Positions 54,062-62,535 of a stretch of 64,000 nucleotides of DNA are shown piece by piece (positions within the stretch are counted from its first letter, which is position 1; every line of letters begins with the position of its first letter). Below the pieces are notes generated by a model that ran no database searches, was not told where the DNA came from, and was given only the letters and a program-made list of their open reading frames with translations. Source of the DNA: CBDCUC01 sp965222485 (GTDB taxonomy: Bacteria; Pseudomonadota; Alphaproteobacteria; Rhizobiales; Hyphomicrobiaceae); the NCBI GenBank assembly GCA_965222485.1, contig CBDCUC010000040.1, positions 1,426,001 to 1,490,000 on the forward strand, read 5' to 3'. The translations under genes were made by a program, and so were the position numbers.

Positions 54062-54436
54062 ATGGTTCGTTCAAAAACATTGCATGTTGCGGTGATGCCG
54101 GATGGTGAGATCTGCGGAGCCAAGACGACGCAATCAGTCGCTCGTGACGGTTTGCCTGGCCAAAAAGGTGGCTCGCTGGACGAGTTATCGAGGCTGCTTT
54201 CCAAACGCAACATCGAGCTGCTCTCGCTGATCCAGAACTCCAAGCCACAGTCGGTTTCGGAGCTGTCGCGGTTGTCGGGCCGGCCGAAAGCGAGTTTGAT
54301 GCTGACGCTGAGACGATTGGAGAGGTTGGGCATCATTTCATTTCGTACCCGCGGCCAGCAAACGCGCTGCAAGGTGCCGACGCTGGTGTGTGATCGCGTC
54401 ATGATTGAGGTGGCGCTGTGCGGCTCGGGAGAGTAG
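54062..54436 (+). CDS. HVO_A0114-type MarR-like DNA-binding protein (antitoxin-like), apparently without partner
   Basis: The 124-residue protein has the family core SLDELSRLLSKRNIELLSLI followed by a winged-helix DNA-binding motif (SVSELSRLSGRPKASLMLTLRRLERLGIISF). Such proteins often pair with a TumE toxin. None is seen here: upstream there are only about 140 bases after the GGCT gene, and downstream DNA shows no TumE-like frame. ATG at 54062 fits the family opening KTLHVAV; the frame continues back to a TTG at 54020. Its palindrome-bearing upstream region supports autoregulation. Confidence 0.72.
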   Translation: MVRSKTLHVAVMPDGEICGAKTTQSVARDGLPGQKGGSLDELSRLLSKRNIELLSLIQNSKPQSVSELSRLSGRPKASLMLTLRRLERLGIISFRTRGQQTRCKVPTLVCDRVMIEVALCGSGE

Positions 54437-54832
54437 TGATCGGCCGCGAACACGAGCCGATTTGTTGAACTAGGTCGCGCGTTTGGCAGACGATCGAGGG
54501 CGGCGACGATTGTCGTCTTGCGGCTCCGTGATGCGGGGGTGTCGGCGAGCCTGAATGAGCCCTCGTCTCGATCCAGCCGGATAACCCCGCAATCCGTCGC
54601 CACACTACCCCCGCGCCACTCCAGTTTCATATACGAACAGGTCAGCCCTCATATAGATGGCTATCAGAGATAATGTTTCTTCATAACGGCAAGTGGTGGG
54701 TGGAGGCATGAAATGCCCGTTATGTTCGAGGTGAAACATCCGTCTGCGTATTGTTGATTGCAGGTATGACTAGCCAGTTGAATTCTAAAATTTTTCAGAG
54801 TCGGGACGGGGCGATGTCAGTAAGCTGATGAC
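54437..54832. other. Gene-poor region, possible transposase remnant
   Basis: About 400 bases between the regulator and the ABC-F gene. A minus-strand frame beginning at 54630 opens with MKLEWRGGSVATDCGVI, which looks like the N-terminus of an IS1380-type transposase, but it soon becomes unrecognisable and runs antisense to the regulator. Nothing else was recognised. Confidence 0.3.
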
Positions 54833-56749
54833 CTACTCGTCAGTGCGCTCGGACGCGGTTTCGTAGTCGGCCGCAGCAGTTATCCACAGGTCCTCGGCTT
54901 CACTGAGAAGTTTCGCAAGTTGACCGCGTTGGCGGGCCGCTTTCTGCGCTTTTTCCGGATCGATTGCGTAGATGTCGGGCTGGGCAAGAAACGTATCCAG
55001 CTTGGCAATGTCCCGGTTGATCATTTCAAGTTTCTTTTCCGCCTGATTTAACGCCTGTTTCAAAGGGGCCAATTGGATGCGCCGTTCGGCGGCTGCACGG
55101 CGCTGGTCGGAGCGTGCGCCCGCTGCCGGCACAGCGGTTACGTCCGCTCCGTCAGCCACGTTCCCCTTCTTTCCCGGCTTTGAGCGTTCGCCCAGCAACT
55201 CGGCACGGTAGGTGTCGATATCGCCGTCATAGCTGGTGACGGTGCCTTCTTTGACGACCCAAAGTCTGTCGGCGGATGCCTCGATCAGGTGGCGGTCGTG
55301 GCTGATCAAGATCACTGCACCTTCGTAGGATGCCAAGGCCTGAATTAATGCCTGACGTGAATCGACGTCCAAATGGTTTGTCGGTTCGTCGAGGATCAGC
55401 AGATGAGGGGCATCGAATGCTGCTAACGCAAGCAGCAGTCGCGCTTTTTCGCCACCCGATAGGTTTTTGCATTTGGTGTCGGCTTTGTCGGCGCTGAAGC
55501 CGTAGCTGCCTATTCGTGTGCGGCGCTCAGAGGTTGTTGCCTCCGGCATTCGCGCAACCATGTAATCGAACGGTGTTGCCTCAGGATTGAGTTCGTCCAG
55601 TTGATGTTGGGCAAAGTAGCCAACAATAAGTTTGGGTACCGCAGTGCTGCTGCCGGACATGGGCGAGAGCTTGCCGACAAGAAGTTTTGCAAATGTGGAC
55701 TTGCCATTGCCATTCTGTCCCAGCAGAGCGATGCGGTCGTCAGCATCAATGCGCAAGTTCAAGCCTTGCAATACAGGATTGCCTGGTGTGTAGCCGACGC
55801 TTGCCTCCTCCAGCCGTAGTAACGGGCTTGCCAGCGGCTTGTGAGGATTGGCTAAGAAGAACGGCGGTACACCGTCTTCGATCGAGGCGGCGATCGGTTT
55901 CATTTTGGCCAGTGCCTTGACGCGGCTTTGAGCCTGTTTGGCTTTTGTTGCTTTTGCCTTGAAGCGGTCGACGAATGCTTGGATGCGGCGGCGCTCTTCG
56001 TCCTGTTTTTTCTTGAGCTTGAGTTTGAGGCGTTGTTGCTCCCGGCGTGTGTGTTCGAAGTCGTCGTAGCCGCCCGAATAATACGTTAGGCGACCTTCGT
56101 TTAGATGCAAAACGCCGTCCACCGACCGGTTCAGGAGGTCGCGGTCGTGGCTAACGATAATGACCGTGTGCGGGTAGGTTTTCAGATAGTTTTCCAGCCA
56201 GAGCGTCCCCTCCAAATCCAGGTAGTTCGTGGGTTCGTCGAGAAGCAGTAGTTCAGGACGCAGGAATAAGACGCTGGCGAGGGCAACGCGCATGCGCCAG
56301 CCGCCAGAGAATTCGCTACACGGCCTGCTTTGTGCCGCCTCGTCGAAACCGAGACCAGCAAGGATTTGGGCGGCGCGTGCAGGTGCGGCGTGGGCGTGAA
56401 TGTCGGTCAGTCGCAGTTGAATTTCGGCGATGCGGTGTGGGTCGGTGGTGCGTTCGGCTTCGGCAAGCAGGCTTGCGCGTTCGGTGTCGGAATTTACAAC
56501 GCAGTCGATCAGCGATATCGGCCCGCCAGGTGCTTCCTGTGCAACATGACCAATCCGCGAATTTCGTGGCACCGTGATTGTGCCGGCGTCGGGGGTCAGA
56601 TCGCCACTTAAGAGCTTCAGGAGCGTGGTTTTTCCTGCGCCGTTGCGTCCTATCAGGCCGACCTTATGGCCGGTTGGGACAGCGCTCGAAGCCTGTTCGA
56701 ATATCATCCTGCCTTCGATGCGGTATGTCAGGTCGTTGATATGTAGCAT
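54833..56749 (-). CDS. ABC-F family ATPase
   Basis: The 638-residue protein has two ABC domains, each with Walker A (GRNGAGKTT; GQNGNGKST), signature (EFSGGWRMR; NLSGGEKAR) and Walker B (LLLLDEPTN; LLILDEPTN). A charged linker lies between them (about 240-290) and a C-terminal coiled coil rich in Gln, Ala, Lys and Glu follows (about 530-638), as in Uup/YheS-type proteins. There is no membrane part, so it should act on ribosomes rather than transport. It is followed by DUF3147 upstream on the same strand. Confidence 0.93.
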   Translation of the reverse strand: MLHINDLTYRIEGRMIFEQASSAVPTGHKVGLIGRNGAGKTTLLKLLSGDLTPDAGTITVPRNSRIGHVAQEAPGGPISLIDCVVNSDTERASLLAEAERTTDPHRIAEIQLRLTDIHAHAAPARAAQILAGLGFDEAAQSRPCSEFSGGWRMRVALASVLFLRPELLLLDEPTNYLDLEGTLWLENYLKTYPHTVIIVSHDRDLLNRSVDGVLHLNEGRLTYYSGGYDDFEHTRREQQRLKLKLKKKQDEERRRIQAFVDRFKAKATKAKQAQSRVKALAKMKPIAASIEDGVPPFFLANPHKPLASPLLRLEEASVGYTPGNPVLQGLNLRIDADDRIALLGQNGNGKSTFAKLLVGKLSPMSGSSTAVPKLIVGYFAQHQLDELNPEATPFDYMVARMPEATTSERRTRIGSYGFSADKADTKCKNLSGGEKARLLLALAAFDAPHLLILDEPTNHLDVDSRQALIQALASYEGAVILISHDRHLIEASADRLWVVKEGTVTSYDGDIDTYRAELLGERSKPGKKGNVADGADVTAVPAAGARSDQRRAAAERRIQLAPLKQALNQAEKKLEMINRDIAKLDTFLAQPDIYAIDPEKAQKAARQRGQLAKLLSEAEDLWITAAADYETASERTDE

Positions 56750-56865
56750 GGGACAATCGCATAGCCGCTGCGGCGGCGCCTGTCAGCAGCTTTGCTGCGG
56801 TTGGGCAGAGACGTAGGAGTGGAGCGGGCGCGCCTGGACCGGTGTTGCTCACGCCGCGACGCAAG

Positions 56866-57216
56866 TCAGATGCGGATGTTCAGCTGGTTCAGGATCGCAA
56901 GCATCCCAGCGTACCCCGCAATTGTCAGCACACATGATATTGCGAGGCTGGGTGTGAAGCTCATTCCGGCGCGCAAGAGCAGCGGCAGCGCTATGAACAG
57001 GATCAGGGATGGTAGGACCAGCCAAAAAATACCGGTTGCCAGTTGCGCGATTTTTTCTGTGTCTGATGTTTCGAGGTACAACCAGATGATGGCCAGTATC
57101 GAAGTCAGTGGCAGTGAGGCAAGTGCGGCAGCAAACAGCGAGTTTCGTTTTGCGATTTCGGAAATGGCGACAACGACAAGACTGGTGAGTACGACCTTGA
57201 TAATGACCTGAAGCAT
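56866..57216 (-). CDS. DUF3147 family membrane protein
   Basis: The 116-residue protein has four predicted helices and the DUF3147 pattern (LPLTSILAIIWLYLET, LVLPSLILFIALPLLLRAG). The function of the family is unknown. ATG at 57216 is chosen; a longer frame uses a TTG at 57237. It starts 10 bases after the GYF-gene stop, in the same transcript. Confidence 0.82.
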   Translation of the reverse strand: MLQVIIKVVLTSLVVVAISEIAKRNSLFAAALASLPLTSILAIIWLYLETSDTEKIAQLATGIFWLVLPSLILFIALPLLLRAGMSFTPSLAISCVLTIAGYAGMLAILNQLNIRI

Positions 57217-57226
57217 GTCTGAATGG

Positions 57227-58549
57227 TCAACCTGCAATCACCGGCCGCAACGTCTCGTAAAGCAGTCTGTCCTTGGTAGGCTTATCGTCAACGGCAATAT
57301 GTGCCGCAAACCAGTCCTGGACCATTTTGCAAACGCGTTCCGGTGGTGCTTTGCCAAGTGCGCCCGGGTCGGCGAACAGTTGCAGGTCGGCCTGGCTCCA
57401 GCCTAGGCGCCCCAGCTGTTCCGCAAGCCGGTCATAGTCTGGCTTTTGAGCGCGAAGGCGTGTGTTTGGCGAGCGCTTGCCTTCAGAGATCGCGCGGAAA
57501 ATGGCGACGATCTGCTCTTCGATGGTTTCCGAATACCCCCGCTCTGGATTAAGCGCGATGACGGATGGGCTCGTCTCGCCCTGGCTGATGAAGCTGTAGC
57601 AAACGGCATCGTCGACGGCGGCGAGCTTCTTCAGGTTCGCCAGGAAGGTGCGTGCAATCTCAACAAGCCGATCGGTGTTGGCTGCAAGGGCTTGTTCGGC
57701 GTGCTTGCGGCGCAAGTTGACAAGTTCTGTGACGAGGTGGGTTGCGATTTCAGACTGGTTCTTATCTTCTTCGCGCATACGAATGATGTCTGACACGCGC
57801 TCTTTATACCAATCGGGGAAGTCTTTCTTGAGCAGACGCCACATCTCAGAATTTTGCAATTCCGCGTCGGCTCGGGCCGCTTTGTCCTCGGCCGATTCGG
57901 CTTTGGGTGCGGAGGCTGCCGGTGCGGATCGATCTGTTGCCGCTACTTCGACCTTGTTTGTTTCTGGTGCTGTTACGACGTTGAGATCAGTGGCATCCAT
58001 TGCGGACTTTAGGCCGAGTTGGTCACCGTAATTCTCGTAGCCAAACCAGCCTGCAACGCCAAGAACCAAGCATGCCGCAATTGCGCCGGCGGCATAACGT
58101 GCGGACCTGTTTGGTGCGTGCACCTGCGTGGAAGGATCATCTGCTTGATGGGTGTCTGTTCCGGGCTGTGTCGCAGGCCCTGTCTGAAGGGTGGAAGATG
58201 CGGACCTTCCGGCTGTAGTCTGTTGCGAAGCCGGTCTTCCTGTCGTGGAAGTGCCGGTTGTTGCCTGACCGGCGCCGGGCGATTGAGATGCGGTTGAGCG
58301 CGCTGCTTGCGCGGTTTGCAATGATGATAGTTGGCTGCGCGCAGATGCCTCTGAAGTAGCTTTTTCACCAACGGTTGGGAACACCGCTGGTGCCGGCCGC
58401 CAATCCGCAAAACCCGGTCGCCATATCAGGTCCGCTGGTTTGAGGTGGCCGCCCTGGACAAACAGACGCATTTCGGTCTCGGTCAGCGGACCGTGCTGCT
58501 TGCCGTCCCTGGCAATATACCATTGTACATCGGTGGCCGTGCCGGTCAT
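57227..58549 (-). CDS. Membrane protein with N-terminal GYF_2 domain
   Basis: The 440-residue protein begins with a GYF-type domain (WYIARDGKQHGPLTETEMRLF, residues 10-30, and ADLIWRPGFADWRPA), then a low-complexity Ser/Thr/Gln linker (about 70-145), a membrane helix (YAAGAIAACLVLGVAGWFGY, about 152-171) and a C-terminal helical region with many charged residues (ERVSDIIRMREEDKNQSE). The C-terminal part is not recognised. GYF_2 domains usually bind proline-rich partners. It lies upstream of DUF3147. Confidence 0.78.
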   Translation of the reverse strand: MTGTATDVQWYIARDGKQHGPLTETEMRLFVQGGHLKPADLIWRPGFADWRPAPAVFPTVGEKATSEASARSQLSSLQTAQAARSTASQSPGAGQATTGTSTTGRPASQQTTAGRSASSTLQTGPATQPGTDTHQADDPSTQVHAPNRSARYAAGAIAACLVLGVAGWFGYENYGDQLGLKSAMDATDLNVVTAPETNKVEVAATDRSAPAASAPKAESAEDKAARADAELQNSEMWRLLKKDFPDWYKERVSDIIRMREEDKNQSEIATHLVTELVNLRRKHAEQALAANTDRLVEIARTFLANLKKLAAVDDAVCYSFISQGETSPSVIALNPERGYSETIEEQIVAIFRAISEGKRSPNTRLRAQKPDYDRLAEQLGRLGWSQADLQLFADPGALGKAPPERVCKMVQDWFAAHIAVDDKPTKDRLLYETLRPVIAG

Positions 58550-59118
58550 GGCAATCTCTTGAACGCTACGTACACTTGAGAATTCTCAGGGATTGCCTCC
58601 GCCGGGAGAATGCTGGAAGGCCCCTAATATTCTCGGAAAGTGTTTTTCCCCCGATCCTTCAGTTCCGTCAACGTTATGAAGGCAGTCTGGTCTCAAACGC
58701 CATTCCAGGCCATGCTGGCCCGGTTGCGCTCCAGGTTGATTTCAAGACACCACAAAGCCGGCATTTGCATGACGGTACCTGGGCGGTAAACGGGCTGGGC
58801 AGGGCTCGATTGGGTATTGAATTCAATTGGTCTGTCCCGGCTTGGTTCGATATCCCAGGTAGGGTGCCTGGCGCGGCCGCCGAATGGCGTGCGATGGTTG
58901 TACTACCCCACGTGAAGCATACCGGTGTGTTTACGCAACCCGTAACCCCATGGGCGGCTAACTGTCTGATTTATCGCGGAATGAGGCGTCGTCGTGCAGG
59001 GGCGTCGACGATTGTCCCCACGTTGGGGTCTGTAGATCCGCGGCCTTGTGGTGTGGTTGGGGCGCGGCTATAACCCCGCGGCAACGTCGAAAAAAATGTA
59101 GGGATTCAAAAGCAAACT
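58550..59118. other. Long intergenic region before ndk
   Basis: About 570 bases between the GYF gene (minus) and ndk (plus). A 12-base palindrome TGAGAATTCTCA lies at 58577-58588 close to the GYF start and could be an operator. A plus-strand frame (58576-59073) resembles no known protein and lacks a ribosome-binding site. No tRNA or terminator was found. Confidence 0.45.
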
Positions 59119-59541
59119 ATGTCGAAAGAGCGCACGTTTTCCATCATCAAGCCCGATGCAACGAACCGCAACATTACCGGCTCGATTAACGCTGCTATCG
59201 AAAATGCGGGATTACGCATCATTGCTCAGCGGCGCGTGCGCTGGAGCAGGGAGCAGGCGGAGAAATTCTACGAAGAGCATAAGGAACGGCCCTTTTACGG
59301 TGAACTTTGCGATTTCATGACCTCCGCACCGATCGTAATTCAGGTTCTGGAAGGGGACGGCGCGATCGCGAAGTACCGTGAGGTAATGGGTGCGACGGAC
59401 CCGGCCGAGGCGGCTGAAGGCACAATCCGTAAGCTTTTTGCCGTGTCCAAGGGGGAGAACTCGGTTCATGGCTCCGACAGCCCGGCGTCCGCGGAGCGTG
59501 AAATTGCCCTCAACTTTCCCTCAGATGACATCGTCGGATAG
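59119..59541 (+). CDS. ndk: Nucleoside diphosphate kinase
   Basis: The 140-residue protein has the Ndk fold with the catalytic His117 in NSVHGSDS, the start motif TFSIIKPDA and the VMGATDPAEA block. It transfers phosphate between nucleoside di- and triphosphates through a phosphohistidine. Length is normal. It stands alone before a RibD-C-like gene. Confidence 0.97.
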   Translation: MSKERTFSIIKPDATNRNITGSINAAIENAGLRIIAQRRVRWSREQAEKFYEEHKERPFYGELCDFMTSAPIVIQVLEGDGAIAKYREVMGATDPAEAAEGTIRKLFAVSKGENSVHGSDSPASAEREIALNFPSDDIVG

Positions 59542-59580
59542 GTCGTGAAGACAAGCGGCAACTGGAGTGGCGAAAGAACA

Positions 59581-60105
59581 ATGACACAAGTCAGGCTTCA
59601 TGCCTTCGTCAGTCTGGATGGTTTTGTGGCGGATCGCGATGGAGATACCGAATGGCTTGTGCGGTATCAAAGTGGTGACTACGGCTTCGATACTTTTATG
59701 GAGAGTATCGGGGCGGTGGTCATGGGGCGGCGTACGTTCCAAGCCTTGTGCGCATTCGGCGATTGGCCGTACGAGGAACAGAATGCGTTCATCCTGTCCT
59801 CAGAGTCGCTGCTCAATCTGCCGAAAAGGGTCGTTTATACGGACAAGGGTATCCAAGCGGCCGTACAGGCGGCCCGCGAGTCGACCGGTCGGGATGTTTG
59901 GATTGTTGGCGGTGCTGTGACAATGCAATCCGCGCTTGATGCCGGTCTCGTAGATATTGTCGAGCTGTTTGTTTCGCCAATTTTGCTGGGTGAAGGTCTC
60001 ACACTCTTCAACACGCTGGAATCGCGCCATGCGTTGGTGTTCGACGGTATCCAGACCTGTCCGGAAGGCGTTGTGAAATTGCGCTACCTGACACGTGAGC
60101 TGTGA
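59581..60105 (+). CDS. RibD C-terminal/DHFR-like reductase
   Basis: The 174-residue protein has the dihydrofolate-reductase-like fold: VRLHAFVSLDGFVADRDGDTEW, the GAVVMGRRTF strand, VWIVGGAVTMQSAL and VSPILLGEGLTLF. The family includes the RibD reductase domain and many uncharacterised NADPH-dependent proteins; the substrate is unknown. ATG at 59581 is preferred over the TTG/GTG-type frame start at 59545. Confidence 0.87.
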   Translation: MTQVRLHAFVSLDGFVADRDGDTEWLVRYQSGDYGFDTFMESIGAVVMGRRTFQALCAFGDWPYEEQNAFILSSESLLNLPKRVVYTDKGIQAAVQAARESTGRDVWIVGGAVTMQSALDAGLVDIVELFVSPILLGEGLTLFNTLESRHALVFDGIQTCPEGVVKLRYLTREL

Positions 60106-60151
60106 CGCGGCAGGAGCCTGGAGACAACAGTTGCGCAAGTTCTATTGAGCC

Positions 60152-60212
60152 GTTCTTCGCGTAAGAAGAACAGGCCGGTCCTGCAGCTTATTGTCCTGTG
60201 CGGTCAGGACAA
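60152..60212. other. Two hairpins between convergent genes
   Basis: GTTCTTC/GAAGAAC (60152-60171, 6-base loop) and TTGTCCTG/CAGGACAA (60191-60212, 6-base loop) lie between the RibD-C-like gene and the end of the P450 gene; the second overlaps the P450 stop codon. No T-run follows either. They may serve as weak transcription stops. Confidence 0.35.
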
Positions 60213-61571
60213 TTCGTGCATTTTGAACATGAGCCCGCCACGTGGGGTCAAAGTTACGGTACCATTAAGGCCCGGGGGTTCCTCGCCGACATACTCGGGG
60301 CGGAATCGGCGCAACAGCGTGGTCAGCGCAAGTGTGTTTTCAACCTGGCTCATGGCGCCACCAGGACATGAGCGCCTGCCCGCACCGAACGGCATATAGG
60401 AATACTTTACGCGCTTCTTGGCAGCATCGCCCATCCAGCGTTCGGGACTGAACGTTTCAGGATCGTCCCAGTAGTTGGGATTGTGGTGGGCGCCGTATGC
60501 AAACAGCACAACCCGGTCTCCGACCTTTATTTCCTTGCCAGCAATTTCGTCGGGTTCCTCAGCAACGCGGATCAGTCCCCATATGGGCGGATACAGGCGC
60601 ATCGTTTCCTGGATAACCGAGCGCGTATAGATCAGCTTCGAATAGTCGGCCGCGTCAGCCTCGCGATCGCCAAGAACTTCTTCGCCTTCCTTGCGGATGC
60701 GGTCGGCCGCCTCCGGATGTTTGGAAACGAGATAAAGGGCCCAGGCGAGCGTCAAGGCCGTCGTTTCGGTGCCGGCCCACAAATACTGCTTCAGTTCGTC
60801 GACAGCTTGCTGTTGATCGAATTCCGGCACGTCCGGATCAGCGACCGCTGCCTGGATCATGTTGAGGAGGGTGACCTCGCGGTTTTCGCGTGGATCAGCC
60901 GCCATTACAGCTGGCGGAACACTCCACCAGGCTTCCACGGCCTTGGCGGTGTCTTCTTCGGTTACCTCAAATAGTTCGCTGGCCTGTCTCTTAAGCCTGA
61001 TTTCTTTGTGATTGGTCACGTCAGTGTAGGTTTTGACGTACTTGAAAATGACGTGAGGATTAAAGGGCATGTCGCGGTCGAACAACGCCTTGCAAATCAT
61101 GTCGGCTGCGAGTGTCCAGGTCTGTTCGACCATTTCGAAGCTCTCGCCGCTGCGCGCAAGCTCTGCCCATTGATCCATCTTGGATTTGATGGCCTGGTTG
61201 AAATAGGGAATGTAGTCGCCGAACGCGTCAGGGTGGAAGGCTGGCTGCTGGGGTGTGCGAATCTTCTGCCACAGTGCGCCGTCGGTGGTGATCATCGACT
61301 TGCCGAAGATTGCTCTTAGGCCGTCAAAGTACTTGCCGTAGTTACCCGCCTTGGAAACCAGAACGTGTTTGAAGTATTCCGGTTCCGTAATGAGCACGAT
61401 GCGCTGGTTCGCCATGTTTATGGGGATGACCGGGCCGTAGCGCTCCGCCATCTGCATGAGGATGCGCATAGGGTTCTTCTGATCCTTCAAAAGCGGGGTC
61501 AGCTTGAACCAGATGCTGTTCTCATCGCCGAGCTGTTGGGCTGGGCTTTGTAGAGTCTCAATTTGCGTCAT
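60204..61571 (-). CDS. Cytochrome P450
   Basis: The 455-residue protein has the heme-ligand loop FGAGRRSCPGG with Cys402, the I-helix AGTETTALTLAW and the ExxR motif ETMRLYPP. It lacks an N-terminal membrane anchor, so it is a soluble bacterial P450, of a subtype close to fatty-acid or CYP116/CYP102-like heme domains. No ferredoxin or reductase gene is next to it, and the substrate cannot be told. ATG 61571 is the start. Confidence 0.95.
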   Translation of the reverse strand: MTQIETLQSPAQQLGDENSIWFKLTPLLKDQKNPMRILMQMAERYGPVIPINMANQRIVLITEPEYFKHVLVSKAGNYGKYFDGLRAIFGKSMITTDGALWQKIRTPQQPAFHPDAFGDYIPYFNQAIKSKMDQWAELARSGESFEMVEQTWTLAADMICKALFDRDMPFNPHVIFKYVKTYTDVTNHKEIRLKRQASELFEVTEEDTAKAVEAWWSVPPAVMAADPRENREVTLLNMIQAAVADPDVPEFDQQQAVDELKQYLWAGTETTALTLAWALYLVSKHPEAADRIRKEGEEVLGDREADAADYSKLIYTRSVIQETMRLYPPIWGLIRVAEEPDEIAGKEIKVGDRVVLFAYGAHHNPNYWDDPETFSPERWMGDAAKKRVKYSYMPFGAGRRSCPGGAMSQVENTLALTTLLRRFRPEYVGEEPPGLNGTVTLTPRGGLMFKMHELS

Positions 61572-61860
61572 TGTATACCGTCTCCAGACGACAGCGGCCG
61601 TTCGGTCGGCTGGTTTGATAATTAAAACAGTTGCTTGGCTTTGTTTCCGCGTGCGCGGCCCCTAAAACCCACATTCGCACCGCTTCCAGCCGATGATTGT
61701 ACGCCGAAGCGGGCGCAGTGACTGTGTTACTTGTGGCACAAGCACTTCAGATTTCGATTGCGCTCACTAGCACTGAGGCGGCTCGTCTGTCCATTCGCGG
61801 CATTGTCGGCCGCTTCAATTTGGCGCTGCGTCATAGGCTCGCTTGGTTCGTTGTCGCGAT
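61572..61860. other. Intergenic region between the P450 gene and purN
   Basis: About 290 bases; it should hold the P450 promoter. A plus-strand frame (61697-61921) is not credible. No regulator site was recognised. Confidence 0.4.
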
Positions 61861-62535
61861 TCAGGGCAGTGCTGGCGAGTATAAAACCTGTTTTTCCTTA
61901 ACCCCTTGCGACCTTGTCTGAGTGATTACCCGGTTCCCGTCAACCACGACTTGACCTGAGGCAAACTGAGCCAAAACAGCAGGGTATAGGCGATGTTCGG
62001 CATCCAGCACCCGTGCCCCCAGAGTTTCAGGTGTATCACCGGGCAATACTGGAACAGCGGCTTGCCCCAGAATGGGACCTGCGTCCATTTCAGGACGAAC
62101 GATGTGCACAGTACAACCGCTGATTTTGACGCCTGCTTCCAGCGCGGCTTGATGTGTGTTCAGGCCCTTGAACAAAGGGAGTAGTGAGGGGTGGATGTTG
62201 AGCATACGGTCGCGCCAAGCCTCGACAAACCCTGTGGTCATCAGACGCATGAATCCGGCGCATGCGACGAGATCCACTTTGGCGGCTTTGAGGACGCTGT
62301 CGATCTGCGATTCAAAATGCTCTCGATCACTGTAGTGATTGTGATCCAGTCCTAATGCAGGAAGACCTTGTTCTTTGGCCCAGGCCAAACCAGGAGCATC
62401 GGGGCGGTTGGAAACCACCAACACGACTTCTGCTGGGAAACTCGAAGATCGCGCGGCTTCGACAAGCGACATCATATTCGAGCCGCGGCCCGAAATGAGG
62501 ACACCGACCCTTTTTTTTGCCGGTGCGTAACTCAT
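61861..62535 (-). CDS. purN: Phosphoribosylglycinamide formyltransferase
   Basis: The 224-residue protein has the GAR transformylase core: VGVLISGRGSNMMSLVEA, VSNRPDAPGL and the catalytic FMRLMTTGFVEAWRDRMLNIHPSLLPLFKGL with the conserved Asn-His-Asp triad region. It uses 10-formyl-THF to formylate GAR in purine synthesis. Its ATG overlaps the purM stop by one base (TGATG). Confidence 0.96.
   Translation of the reverse strand: MSYAPAKKRVGVLISGRGSNMMSLVEAARSSSFPAEVVLVVSNRPDAPGLAWAKEQGLPALGLDHNHYSDREHFESQIDSVLKAAKVDLVACAGFMRLMTTGFVEAWRDRMLNIHPSLLPLFKGLNTHQAALEAGVKISGCTVHIVRPEMDAGPILGQAAVPVLPGDTPETLGARVLDAEHRLYPAVLAQFASGQVVVDGNRVITQTRSQGVKEKQVLYSPALP

Noticed and set aside
53983..54630. 215-residue minus-strand frame across the HVO_A0114-type gene
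   Set aside because: Most of it is antisense to the regulator; only its first part shows a weak transposase-like pattern.
58846..58858. TTCGA-containing stretch resembling a tRNA T-loop
   Set aside because: The flanking bases do not form a five-pair T-stem and no acceptor or anticodon arms are present.
58576..59073. 165-residue plus-strand frame before ndk
   Set aside because: It starts at a TTG without a ribosome-binding site and resembles no known protein.
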